Shown piece by piece: positions 6,411-15,255 of a DNA stretch of 64,000 bases. Positions within the stretch are counted from its first letter, which is position 1. Each line of letters opens with the position of its first letter. The position numbers and the translations under genes are program-made. The notes below the pieces were generated by a model, which had not been told where the DNA came from, made no database searches, and saw only the letters and a program-made list of their open reading frames with translations. This DNA is from Hyphomicrobiales bacterium (GTDB lineage: Bacteria > Pseudomonadota > Alphaproteobacteria > Rhizobiales > Rhizobiaceae), in NCBI GenBank assembly GCA_900471605.1, contig UCEY01000044.1:62001-126000 (forward strand), written 5' to 3'.

Positions 6411-8663
6411 CTACGCAGTCTTGACCGGTGAATTCCGCAGCCTTGAGAGAAATTGCTCGAAGGGTTCCGGCTTGGCGTAAAGATAGCCCTGCACCAAAGT
6501 GCATTTTCTCGACCGCAGCCATTCCGCCTGCTGTTCCGTCTCGACACCCTCGGCAAGCACACGCATGTTCATGCGCTCGCCAAGCCGGATGATCATCTCG
6601 ACGATCGTCTCGTTCTGGCTGGCGCGTCCGAGATCGGCAACGAAGGACCGGTCGATCTTGAGCGTGGCGGCCTCGAACGACCGGAGTGTCGTCAGGGAGG
6701 AATAACCGGTACCGAAATCGTCGATCGCAATCGCAAAACCTTCTCGTTTGAGAAGTGAGAGCACGTTGTTGGCGTATTGGAAGTCTTCCATCGCGACCGT
6801 TTCGGTAATCTCCAGTTCCAGGCGGTCCGGCGACAGGCCGTAGCGGCGCGTGGTCGCGATCAGTTCGTCGATGAATTCCTTGCGCCCGATCTGGACCGGC
6901 GAAACATTGACGGCGACGGTGACCGCCGGAAATCCCGCTTCGTCCATCGACCGCAAAGCGCTGCAGGCCAGTTCCAGGATCTGCTGGCCGAGCGGCACGA
7001 TCAGCCCGTTCGCTTCCGCCAGGGGAATGAAATCCGCCGGAGGTATGCTCGTCCCGTCGGAACGGGTCCAGCGCGCCAGAATTTCCGCGCCGACAATCCG
7101 GTTGTCGGTCAGGTCGATCTGCGGCTGGAATACGATATGGATTTCCCGATTGAGCACCGCCTTGTAAAGCTGCTGCGAAAGATCGAACCGGCGCCGGGTC
7201 TCCTCTTCGATCTTGGGGTCGTATTCGACGAGTTGTCCGCTTGCCTCCTTCAGTCCGGCCTTCTTCAGGAGGAGGAGCCCCGTGGCGATGGCACTTTGCG
7301 CCGACGTGAAGTGATTGAGATCGAGGGAGGCCGCCTCTGCGCCGAAAAACAGGGCCTCGGGAGATTGGGCCTCCGCTTCGAGGCGGTTCACATACTCGAT
7401 CCGCACCAGATATTCCGGTCCGAGCACGGCAAACACATCCTCGTGCAAACGGGCGATCAGGCAGGGAGGCGGAAAGGCCACCGCCAGGCGCTTTGCAAAG
7501 GCGCGCAACAGCCGCTCGCCCTGTTCGACGCCAAGCGAGACGCAGCTTCTCGCATATTGGTTGAGTTCGATGAACAGGACTTTCCGCCTGCGGGGCGGGG
7601 GAATTTCAAGCGCAGCCTGCACGCCGCGCTTCAGCGCGTTGCCATTGGCAATTTCGAGCAGGCCGTCTTCGTAGGCGATGCGGTCGAGCTGGCTGGTCAG
7701 CGCCACATTGATCAGACCGGTGCCGATATTGGTCGCGAAAACCCGCAGCAGTTCGCGCTCCGTATCGTCGATCCGCCTGTTCGTCGCGATATAGGCCGCC
7801 GCGGGAGGGGCAACCGCCTGGCCCGGGAAAAACAGGACCTGCGCCATCGCCGTCTCGATATTCGCCTGCTCGCCAAGCGAGCGCTGGATCAGGTCCCGAA
7901 CGGATTCGTCACTGATGGTGTCGAGGGTCTGGTTGAGCACGGAAGCGAAACGTCCGGCCGATCCGACGATCTTCGGCGGCTGTTCGCGGTCACGCCCGCG
8001 AACACAGACGATGCCGTCCTCGCCGACGCCGAGAAGCGCGGCCAGTTCGTGGATCATCCGGCGGGAGAAATCCTCAAACCCCGACGACCTCGCCAGGCTA
8101 TTGCTGGCCTCGACGATGCTCTGGAGGCCCCGGCGAGCGCGGTTCAGCACGTCGATCTGCTCGAACGTCCTGAGATTTGCGGTCAGGATGCTGTGAAGCC
8201 GCTCGTTGGTGAGGTCGGTCTTCAGCCAGTAATCGCTGATATCGTAGGTCTCGAGCGATGATTGCATCGGGGCCATGCCCGGTTGTCCCGTCAGCAGGAC
8301 GATACGCAGCTGCGAATTCCCGAGAACCTCGCGGATTGTTCGAACCAGCCTCAGCCCCGCATCGTCCGTCTCCATCACGATATCGAGCAGCAGGACCGCG
8401 GTGGAAGGGTTCTCGAGCAGAAGTTTGGCAGCCTCGTTGGCGGAACTAGCGGACAATATGCGCGGAGCGATGCCGCGATAGCTGAAGCCCGCCAGGGAGA
8501 GCTTCAGGGAATTCTGGAACATCTCGTCGTCATCGACGCTCAAGATGGTGAAGTCATGCATCTCGGCGCGGAATTCCCCGGACGAGGCTGGCGTCTCGGC
8601 CGCCGCCTCGGGTTGAAACTGGAAGAAATCCTGAGATTGCGTTTCGTTTTCGATATCGCCCAC
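6411..8663 (-). CDS. response regulator with DUF3369 and EAL phosphodiesterase domains
   Basis: A ~750-residue response regulator. The receiver domain has ILSVDDDEMFQ, acceptor Asp in AVLLLDIVMETDD, and LLTGQPG. A DUF3369 segment follows (residues ~160-330), then a GGDEF-like domain whose signature is lost (ARLHEDVFAVLG), then a complete EAL domain (VGAEILARW, VAVNVSP, LELEITE, AIDDFGTGYSSL, GYLYAKP). It should hydrolyse c-di-GMP when phosphorylated by the kinase encoded next. The GTG at 8663 has GGGGG 8 bases upstream and gives a natural acidic N-terminus. The frame continues to ATG 8741 and TTG 8750 without a visible ribosome site, so the start is uncertain. Confidence 0.82.
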   Translation of the reverse strand: MGDIENETQSQDFFQFQPEAAAETPASSGEFRAEMHDFTILSVDDDEMFQNSLKLSLAGFSYRGIAPRILSASSANEAAKLLLENPSTAVLLLDIVMETDDAGLRLVRTIREVLGNSQLRIVLLTGQPGMAPMQSSLETYDISDYWLKTDLTNERLHSILTANLRTFEQIDVLNRARRGLQSIVEASNSLARSSGFEDFSRRMIHELAALLGVGEDGIVCVRGRDREQPPKIVGSAGRFASVLNQTLDTISDESVRDLIQRSLGEQANIETAMAQVLFFPGQAVAPPAAAYIATNRRIDDTERELLRVFATNIGTGLINVALTSQLDRIAYEDGLLEIANGNALKRGVQAALEIPPPRRRKVLFIELNQYARSCVSLGVEQGERLLRAFAKRLAVAFPPPCLIARLHEDVFAVLGPEYLVRIEYVNRLEAEAQSPEALFFGAEAASLDLNHFTSAQSAIATGLLLLKKAGLKEASGQLVEYDPKIEEETRRRFDLSQQLYKAVLNREIHIVFQPQIDLTDNRIVGAEILARWTRSDGTSIPPADFIPLAEANGLIVPLGQQILELACSALRSMDEAGFPAVTVAVNVSPVQIGRKEFIDELIATTRRYGLSPDRLELEITETVAMEDFQYANNVLSLLKREGFAIAIDDFGTGYSSLTTLRSFEAATLKIDRSFVADLGRASQNETIVEMIIRLGERMNMRVLAEGVETEQQAEWLRSRKCTLVQGYLYAKPEPFEQFLSRLRNSPVKTA

Positions 8664-9077
8664 GGACACATCCCCCGATTGCCGCGCAAGGGTTCCCCCC
8701 TGCTTTTCCGCGAATCCATTAATCCATCCAAAACCTAGCATGTCTCGCAAAAAAGGAGGCAGGGAAAATTTGCCCCACAGGATTTGCTTGCCGCTCTGGC
8801 GGCGTCCGCCGTCCGTTGCCTGTAAATCGTTGTTTCGGTTGCAATCGACCTCGAAGCCAGCCCAAAAACTTCTCGGAGACGGCGGGGTTGGCGTGCAAAA
8901 CTTTTATACTTTAGGACATGCCGCTGCTTGAGGAAGCCTGTCGCTTCGGCGAAAAGGTACTGCCGCGTCTCGATCTTGCCCGCGAGGCCCGGCAGCGCGT
9001 CATTTCACCGGGTCGGTGCTTTTCGATCGTGATCTCTCCACGGTCGGAACGTCGATCCTCCTGCGAGGTAACAGCCC
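8664..9077. other. divergent intergenic region, regulator / TRAP transporter
   Basis: Some 414 bases between divergent genes should hold promoters for both. A TATACT -10-like hexamer lies near 8907-8912 on the plus strand. A plus-strand frame from ATG 8918 reads protein-like for ~30 codons (MPLLEEACRFGEKVLPRLDLA) before becoming a shadow of the transporter gene; it could be an eroded gene end. No operator could be identified with confidence. Confidence 0.35.
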
Positions 9078-10910
9078 GTGGCAGCCAGCCAATCCGATTG
9101 TCTCGAGCAGACGGCCATCCCCGGAGATGGTATCGCGACGAGGGTGCTGAAGGGCGTCGAGACTGTCCTCGGCGTCGTTGCGGCGCTCATCCTTGCCGTT
9201 CTGCTGACGGTGGTGCTGGTCAGCGTCTGCCTGCGCTATTTCTTCAATACCGGCTTCATCGGCGCCGAGGACCTCGGCATCTGGCTGCATGTGGCGCTGA
9301 TTTCGGTCGGCGCGCCGCTCAGCCTCAACAGCGCGCTGGCCATGCGGCTCGACGTCTTTGTGCGCCTGCTGCCCGCCCGGGTGCTGCCGGCGACCCATAT
9401 GCTGGCGGACGTCTTTACCGTGCTGGCGGCCCTGATCCTCCTGTTCGGCGGCTCGGAGATCATGGCCATGCTCGGCGGCACTTCTCCGACGCTCGGGGTT
9501 CCGGAGTGGATCCGCTTCGGTTTCCTCGGCGCGGGCGGCGTGCTGATCCTGATCGTGCTTCTCCTGCAGCGGATCGCCGAGGGCAGGGCGCTGCCGGTGC
9601 TGATCTCTCTCGGTCTTGGGGCCGCGCTTTATTTCGGCATTCCCAAAATTTTCGTCGACAGCGAACTGCCGCCGAGCCTGTTCCTGGCATTGGTCGCGGC
9701 GCTCGGCCTCGTTCTGGCCGCGCCCTTGGCGCATGCCTTCCTGGCCGCCGCCTACGTGGCGATCGCCTTCGGCAGCAGCCTGCCGGAGCCGGCGATCGTT
9801 TCCTCGACCGTCACCGGCATGTCGAAATTCCTGCTACTCGCCATTCCCTTCTTCCTGCTGGCCGGCGGGCTGCTCACCGCTTCGGGCGTCGCCAACCAGC
9901 TCGTCCGGTTCGCCGCCTCCATGGTCGGCCACCGCCGTGCCGGGCTGGCGCAGACGACGCTGCTGACCAGCGTGCTGTTTTCCGGTGCGTCGGGCTCTTC
10001 GGTCGCTAACGCCGCCTTCGGGGCCTCCACCTTCCAGCCGGAACTGGTCAAGCACGGTTATCCGCCGGCACAGGCCGGCGCGATCATCGCCGCCACCTCG
10101 GTTCTCGACAATGTCATTCCGCCGTCGATCGCCTTCCTGATCCTGGCGACAGCCACCAACCTCTCGGTCGGTTCGCTGCTGGTCGGTGGTTTCTTCGCCG
10201 GCGGCCTGATGGCGATCTGCCTGGCCGTCGCCATCCATCTATCGGTCCGCGAACAGGTCGCCCTGCGGCGCGCCTCCGGACGCGAGCGCCGGCAGGCGGC
10301 CATCTCCGCCATTCCCGCCTTCGGCCTCGGCATCATCGTCGTGGTGGGTATCCGCATCGGTATCGTCACCACGACGGAGGCGGCTGCTCTCGCCGCCCTT
10401 TATACCCTGATCCTCGCCCTCTGGGGCAGGCTCGGCGCGGGCTCGCTGCTCGCCTCGTTCCGCCAGGCGGCAACCGAATCCGCCGCGATCGGCCTCCTGA
10501 TCGGCACCGCCGGACCTTTCGCCTTCCTGCTTGCGGTCGACAACGTCTCCGGCCTGGTTTCAGATTTCGTGACTGTGCTCGGCGGCAGCGCGCTGGCGGT
10601 CGTCATCCTTTCCAACCTCATCCTGCTGGTGGTCGGGCTGGTGCTGGATATCGGCGCGGCGATCCTGCTGTTCGGGCCGATCCTGCTGCCGGCAGCCGTG
10701 GCCGCCGGCATCGATCCGATCCATTTCGGCGTCATTATCGTGGTCAACCTGATGATCCACGGCCTGACGCCGCCGCTCGGCATGTTGATCTTCGTGGTCA
10801 GCGGTGTCACCCGCATTCCCGCGACCGCGCTGTTCAGGGCGGTCGTGCCCTACCTGCTCGCACTTCTCGTTTCCCTGGCGATCCTCTGCGCCTGGGCGAT
10901 CATCGTTTAA
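9078..10910 (+). CDS. TRAP transporter fused DctQ-DctM permease
   Basis: A 610-residue protein joining the small four-helix DctQ-like subunit (residues ~20-170; VCLRYFFNTGFIGAEDL typical) with the large DctM permease (~190-610). DctM motifs include MSKFLLLAIPFFLLAGGLL, SGASGSSVANAAFG, VIPPSIAFLILA, and NLMIHGLTPPLG near the C-terminus. It imports an anionic solute with the sodium or proton gradient together with the binding protein encoded 28 bases downstream. Translation starts at GTG 9078 behind GAGGTAAC. Fused QM permeases are common in this family. The solute is probably an organic acid, but neither sequence nor neighbours identify it. Confidence 0.9.
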   Translation: MAASQSDCLEQTAIPGDGIATRVLKGVETVLGVVAALILAVLLTVVLVSVCLRYFFNTGFIGAEDLGIWLHVALISVGAPLSLNSALAMRLDVFVRLLPARVLPATHMLADVFTVLAALILLFGGSEIMAMLGGTSPTLGVPEWIRFGFLGAGGVLILIVLLLQRIAEGRALPVLISLGLGAALYFGIPKIFVDSELPPSLFLALVAALGLVLAAPLAHAFLAAAYVAIAFGSSLPEPAIVSSTVTGMSKFLLLAIPFFLLAGGLLTASGVANQLVRFAASMVGHRRAGLAQTTLLTSVLFSGASGSSVANAAFGASTFQPELVKHGYPPAQAGAIIAATSVLDNVIPPSIAFLILATATNLSVGSLLVGGFFAGGLMAICLAVAIHLSVREQVALRRASGRERRQAAISAIPAFGLGIIVVVGIRIGIVTTTEAAALAALYTLILALWGRLGAGSLLASFRQAATESAAIGLLIGTAGPFAFLLAVDNVSGLVSDFVTVLGGSALAVVILSNLILLVVGLVLDIGAAILLFGPILLPAAVAAGIDPIHFGVIIVVNLMIHGLTPPLGMLIFVVSGVTRIPATALFRAVVPYLLALLVSLAILCAWAIIV

Positions 10911-10938
10911 CCGCTTCACATCCCCGGGACCTTGAGAC

Positions 10939-11937
10939 ATGGACAATATCAACCGTCGAACCCTTCTGAAGACTGCAGCAGCGTCGGGCGTGGCACTCGC
11001 CGCTCCGGTTTTCGTGCGCACCGCCGCCGCCCGCACCACGACGATCACCACGGCCTCGCTGCTCGGCGACGACAAGCCGGAAACGAAGATCTGGTTGAAG
11101 ATCGGCGAACTGGTGGAAGCCAGGCTGCCGGGCCAGTTCAGGTTCAACATCGTCAAGAACGGCGCGCTCGGCGGCGAGAAGGAAGTGGCCGAAGGCACCC
11201 GCCTCGGTTCCGTGCAGGCGAGCCTTTCGACCGTCTCGTCGCTGTCCGGCTGGGTGCCGGAACTGCAGGTCCTGGATCTGCCGTTCCTGTTCCGCGACGC
11301 GGCGCATGTCCGCAAGACGGTCGATGGCAGCGTCGGCACCGATCTCAGGCAGAAGCTCGCCGCCCAGAATTTCGTGATCGGCGATTTCATCAATTACGGC
11401 GCCCGCCACCTGCTTACCAAGGAGCCGGTCACCCGCCCGGAACAGCTGAAGGGCAAGAAGATCCGCGTCATCCAGAGCCCGCTGCACACCAAGCTTTGGA
11501 GCGCCTTCGGCACCGCCCCGGTCGGCATTCCGATCACCGAGACCTACAATGCGCTGGCGACCGGCGTCGCCGATGCCATGGATCTCACCAAATCCGCCTA
11601 TGCAGGCTTCAAGCTCTACGAGGTCGTGCCCTACATGACCGAGACCGGTCATATCTGGGCCTCCGGCGTCATCTATTATTCCGCCAGCTTCTGGAACGGG
11701 TTGAACCCCGAGCAGAAGACGGTTTTCCAGGAAGCGTCGAAGGAAGGCGCTGCCTATTTCAACCAGCTGATCGTCGACGACGAGGCGGCATCGGTTGCCG
11801 TATCATTGAAGAATGGCGGCAAGCTGCTGAAGCCGGAAGCCTTCGAGGAATGGCAGAAGGGCGCGCAAGGCGTCTGGCAGGATTTCGCCGGGATTGTCGG
11901 CGGCATCGATCGGATCAGGTCGATCCAGGCAACCTGA
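10939..11937 (+). CDS. TRAP transporter periplasmic binding protein (DctP family)
   Basis: A 332-residue extracytoplasmic binding protein. The N-terminus NRRTLLKTAAASGVALAAP has a twin-arginine pattern followed by a hydrophobic stretch and an AAAR cleavage region near 30. DctP-family features are FLFRDAAHVRKTV, GKKIRVIQSPLH with a central arginine of the type that binds carboxylate, and PIPITETYNAL-type sequence GIPITETYNALATGVADAMD. It captures the substrate for the fused permease just upstream, with which it forms an operon closed by a strong hairpin at 11970. The Tat-like signal suggests export in folded form. Confidence 0.88.
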   Translation: MDNINRRTLLKTAAASGVALAAPVFVRTAAARTTTITTASLLGDDKPETKIWLKIGELVEARLPGQFRFNIVKNGALGGEKEVAEGTRLGSVQASLSTVSSLSGWVPELQVLDLPFLFRDAAHVRKTVDGSVGTDLRQKLAAQNFVIGDFINYGARHLLTKEPVTRPEQLKGKKIRVIQSPLHTKLWSAFGTAPVGIPITETYNALATGVADAMDLTKSAYAGFKLYEVVPYMTETGHIWASGVIYYSASFWNGLNPEQKTVFQEASKEGAAYFNQLIVDDEAASVAVSLKNGGKLLKPEAFEEWQKGAQGVWQDFAGIVGGIDRIRSIQAT

Positions 11938-11969
11938 TATCATTTTTTGAAAGGTTAAGAAAATTTAAT

Positions 11970-11996
11970 ATGGCACCGCAAAAGCGGTGCCATTTC
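11970..11996 (+). terminator. intrinsic terminator of the TRAP operon
   Basis: A perfect 10-bp stem ATGGCACCGC/GCGGTGCCAT with an AAAA loop lies 33 bases after the dctP stop. It is followed by a short T-run (TTTCCC), so termination on the plus strand is likely though the T-tract is weak. Confidence 0.7.
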
Positions 11997-12251
11997 CCTG
12001 TCTAACTCGCAATTTCGGCCAGAAACCGCCTGTTTCCTGCCTTTTTAGACAATTTAAGTAATTTGGCGCTGCCTTGTTTCGACCCGAAAGCGAACACATT
12101 TTTGTGCACTGCAGTATTTGCCCTTGTCTGGGTCGTTAGCATGCCTATGTTTGCGGCAGCCGGTGCCTAATTTTTTAGACTCCTGCGTCTCGGGCATTCG
12201 TCCCCCTTCACCTGACCGGTTTTCGGCAGGCAATTCTAGAAGGAGCATACC
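11997..12251. other. leader region of the small HTH gene
   Basis: About 255 bases of lower GC content between the TRAP terminator and the HTH gene. TTGTCT near 12125 and TATGTT 16 bases downstream could form a promoter giving a leader of ~100 bases. No riboswitch or clear operator is recognised. Confidence 0.3.
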
Positions 12252-12497
12252 ATGACAATTTCCATCAATAATTTCGCATCCGCCAATGGAGCGAAACTCT
12301 CTCCGCAGCACATTGCCTCGGCAGTCGCCGAAACGCGCCGGAATGTCGGCTACAGCATCGAAGAACTTGCCATCACGACCGGCCTCGTCAACGACGAGAT
12401 CGTTCGCATCGAAAACGGCACCGATGCCGACCCAGCCAAGCTGAAGCGCATCGCTGCGGCGCTCAAGGTTCCGGTTACGACTTTCCTGCCTTCCTGA
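12252..12497 (+). CDS. small XRE-family helix-turn-helix protein
   Basis: An 81-residue protein that is essentially one Xre/Cro-type helix-turn-helix: IASAVAETRRNVGYSIEELAITTGLVNDEIVRIENG, then AKLKRIAAALKVPVTTFL. It should bind DNA as a small dimer; target genes are unknown. Start at 12252 is supported by AGAAGGAG 8 bases upstream. It is an isolated gene with its own leader, between a terminator and the convergent LysR gene, and shows no phage context. Confidence 0.82.
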   Translation: MTISINNFASANGAKLSPQHIASAVAETRRNVGYSIEELAITTGLVNDEIVRIENGTDADPAKLKRIAAALKVPVTTFLPS

Positions 12498-12578
12498 TAC
12501 AAAGGTTTTCCGGCCGCCTCGGCGGCCGGACCCTATTTCGGTCTTCTGTCCTTCTGCGCTGAAGGCCGCCCCCCTCGG

Positions 12579-13460
12579 TCACACGAAGATGTGGCCTTCC
12601 TCCTCGACCAGTTCCTTTAGAAACTCCACCACGGTCCGCAGCCGCATCAGGTCGCGCGTGGTTTCGTGGTAGGTGGTCCAGTAGGACCGCCGGATGACGG
12701 TTTCGGGCAGGACCCGAACAAGTTCCGGGTATTGCCGCGCCACGTAGTCGTGCAGGATGCCGATACCGGCGCCAGATCGGACCGCCTCCGTCTGGCCGAT
12801 GGCGCTCGAAATCTCGAAGCTCGCATCCCAGTCCCGCATCACTTCGCCGGTGAAATTCAGGGACGGCGAGAAGATCAGATCCTCCACATAACCGATGCGC
12901 GGATGGCTTTTCAGCGCCTCGACCGTCCCCGGCGTTCCCGCCTCGTCGAGGTAAGTCCCGGAGGCATAGAGCCCCAGAGTGTAGTCGGTCAGTTTCGAAG
13001 AGACGAGCCGGCCCTGTTCCGGTCGTTCGATGGTAATGGCGATATCCGCCTCCCGCTGGGAAAGCGAAAAGGAGCGCGGCACCGGCACCAGTTGCAGCTT
13101 GAGTTCCGGGTGGCGGCGGGTCAGCCGCCCGAGCCGCGAGGCAAGGAAGGATACGCCGAAGCCGTCCGGCGCGCCGATCCGCACCGTGCCGGCGATCGCC
13201 GTGTCGATCCGCCCGGTACTCGCCTGCGCCGCCAGCATTTCCGTTTCCATCCGCTCTGCAGCGCGAAAGAACACCTCGCCTTCGGCGGTCAGCTCGCAGC
13301 CATTGGTGCGGCGGATGAGGAGGCGGGTACGCAAATCCTCCTCCAATGCGGTCACCCGCCTTCCCAGCGTCGCATGATTGACGCCGAGCCGCCGCGACGC
13401 CGCCAGGATCTGGCCGGTGCGGGCAACCGCCAGGAACATGCGCACATCGTCCCAGTTCAT
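12579..13460 (-). CDS. LysR-family transcriptional regulator
   Basis: A 293-residue LysR regulator. The N-terminal winged helix reads MNWDDVRMFLAVARTGQILAAS, then RRLGVNHATLGRRVTALEEDL (variant of the usual GVSQPALSRQIR). The substrate-binding domain follows from ~90 (GTVRIGAPDGFGVSFLA). The ATG at 13460 is chosen because it begins at the conserved WDDVRMF; the frame extends upstream without homology. It is divergent from mmsA across 120 bases, so it probably controls mmsA and itself in response to a valine- or inositol-breakdown intermediate; this link is inferred from position. Confidence 0.85.
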   Translation of the reverse strand: MNWDDVRMFLAVARTGQILAASRRLGVNHATLGRRVTALEEDLRTRLLIRRTNGCELTAEGEVFFRAAERMETEMLAAQASTGRIDTAIAGTVRIGAPDGFGVSFLASRLGRLTRRHPELKLQLVPVPRSFSLSQREADIAITIERPEQGRLVSSKLTDYTLGLYASGTYLDEAGTPGTVEALKSHPRIGYVEDLIFSPSLNFTGEVMRDWDASFEISSAIGQTEAVRSGAGIGILHDYVARQYPELVRVLPETVIRRSYWTTYHETTRDLMRLRTVVEFLKELVEEEGHIFV

Positions 13461-13580
13461 TTGAGGCTCCAATGTCGAAATTTGCACAACGGATGCGTAA
13501 ACTACGGCGTTGCCTTGTGCAAATCTGAGAGTATCCTCGGCCCTCGAAAAGATCGCCACCAAAGGCAGGAGGAGTTACCC

Positions 13581-15077
13581 ATGCGTGAGATCGGGCATTT
13601 CATCGGCGGCAAGCATGTCGCCGGCACAAGCGGCCGCACGGCTGACGTCTTCAACCCCGCAACCGGCGAAGTTCAGGCGAAGGTCGCGCTCGCCAGCGTT
13701 TCGGAAATCCGCGCAGCCGTCGAAAACGCCAGGCAGGCGCAGCCGAAATGGGCAGCCACCAATCCGCAGCGCCGCGCCCGCGTGTTCATGAAGTTCGTCG
13801 ATCTGCTCAACCAGAACATGGACGAGCTCGCCGAAATGCTCTCCCGCGAACACGGCAAGACGATCGAGGATTCCAAGGGCGACGTCATCCGCGGCCTTGA
13901 AGTCTGCGAATTCGTGATCGGCATCCCGCACCTGTCGAAGGGCGAGTTCACCGAAGGCGCCGGCCCGCAGATCGACATGTATTCGATGCGCCAGCCGGTC
14001 GGCATCGGCGCCGGCATCACTCCGTTCAACTTCCCCGGCATGATCCCGATGTGGATGTTCGCGCCGGCCATCGCCTGCGGCAATGCCTTCATCCTGAAGC
14101 CGTCCGAGCGCGATCCGTCCCTGCCGATCCGCCTTGCCGAACTGATGATCGAGGCGGGCCTGCCGGCCGGCATCCTCAACGTCGTCAACGGCGACAAGGC
14201 GGCCGTCGATGCGATCCTCACCGATCCGGATATCGGCGCCGTTTCCTTCGTCGGCTCGACGCCGATCGCCCGCTACGTCTATGGCACGGCGGCGATGAAC
14301 GGCAAGCGCGCCCAATGCTTCGGCGGCGCCAAGAACCACATGATCATCATGCCGGATGCGGATCTCGACCAGGCCGTCAATGCGCTGATGGGCGCAGGTT
14401 ACGGTTCGGCCGGCGAGCGCTGCATGGCCGTTTCGGTCGCCGTCCCGGTCGGCGAGGACACCGCCAATCGCCTCGTCGAAAAGCTGACGCCGAAGATCGA
14501 GGCGCTCCGCATCGGTCCTTATACGGATGACAAGGCCGACATGGGCCCGGTCGTCACCAAGGAAGCCCATGCCCGCATCAACGGACTGATCGACCGCGGC
14601 GTCGAAGAGGGCGCCAAGCTTCTGGTGGATGGCCGCGGCTTCAAGCTGCAGGGCTACGAGAACGGCTATTTCGTCGGCGGCACCCTGTTCGACCATGTCA
14701 CGCCGGACATGGACATCTACAAGCAGGAAATCTTCGGCCCGGTCCTCTCGGTCGTGCGCGCCCACAATTACGAGGAAGCGCTCGATCTGCCGATGAAGCA
14801 CGAATATGGCAACGGCGTCGCCATCTTCACCCGTGACGGCGATGCCGCCCGCGATTTCGCCAGCCGTATCAATATCGGCATGATCGGCATCAACGTGCCG
14901 ATCCCGGTTCCGCTCGCCTACCACTCCTTCGGCGGCTGGAAGGCTTCGAGCTTCGGCGATCTCAACCAGCACGGCACGGACTCGATCAAGTTCTGGACCA
15001 AGACCAAGACGATCACCGCCCGCTGGCCTTCCGGCATCAAGGACGGTGCCGAATTCGTCATGCCGACGATGAAGTAA
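13581..15077 (+). CDS. mmsA: CoA-acylating methylmalonate-semialdehyde dehydrogenase
   Basis: A 498-residue aldehyde dehydrogenase. The enzyme oxidises (methyl)malonate semialdehyde with NAD+ and CoA to propionyl- or acetyl-CoA in valine, beta-alanine or myo-inositol breakdown. Family features are PFNFPGMIPMWMFAPAIACGN, the NAD motif FVGSTPIARYVY, and the nucleophile Cys in GSAGERCMAVS near residue 284, where general aldehyde dehydrogenases have GQxC. It lacks the glutamate base of hydrolytic members (KNHMIIMPDAD instead), fitting CoA-dependent chemistry. The start has AGGAGG 8 bases upstream. It is monocistronic, with a terminator 25 bases after the stop. Confidence 0.93.
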   Translation: MREIGHFIGGKHVAGTSGRTADVFNPATGEVQAKVALASVSEIRAAVENARQAQPKWAATNPQRRARVFMKFVDLLNQNMDELAEMLSREHGKTIEDSKGDVIRGLEVCEFVIGIPHLSKGEFTEGAGPQIDMYSMRQPVGIGAGITPFNFPGMIPMWMFAPAIACGNAFILKPSERDPSLPIRLAELMIEAGLPAGILNVVNGDKAAVDAILTDPDIGAVSFVGSTPIARYVYGTAAMNGKRAQCFGGAKNHMIIMPDADLDQAVNALMGAGYGSAGERCMAVSVAVPVGEDTANRLVEKLTPKIEALRIGPYTDDKADMGPVVTKEAHARINGLIDRGVEEGAKLLVDGRGFKLQGYENGYFVGGTLFDHVTPDMDIYKQEIFGPVLSVVRAHNYEEALDLPMKHEYGNGVAIFTRDGDAARDFASRINIGMIGINVPIPVPLAYHSFGGWKASSFGDLNQHGTDSIKFWTKTKTITARWPSGIKDGAEFVMPTMK

Positions 15078-15102
15078 AAGACGTTCCGTCGAAATTCTCG
15101 AG

Positions 15103-15127
15103 CGGGCCTCTTCGGGGGCCCGTTTTT
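15103..15127 (+). terminator. intrinsic terminator after mmsA
   Basis: A GC-rich stem, CGGGCC (15103-15108) pairing with GGCCCG (15117-15122), is followed directly by TTTTT. It lies 25 bases past the mmsA stop and is a typical rho-independent terminator. Confidence 0.82.
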
Positions 15128-15255
15128 GTTCTGGCGCTTAAAAGCGTGGTCGCCATATAGAGCAATGATTGAAATGACATGTCACGCCCTTACAATGACG
15201 GGAAGAATCGGGCAGCTGTCCGTCTCTACGGCATTCGGCAAGGGGGCATGACATC

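Noticed and set aside
8918..10009. 363-codon frame overlapping the start of the TRAP permease
   Set aside because: After about 30 plausible residues it becomes an Arg/Gly/Ala-rich shadow of dctQM; at most an eroded remnant.
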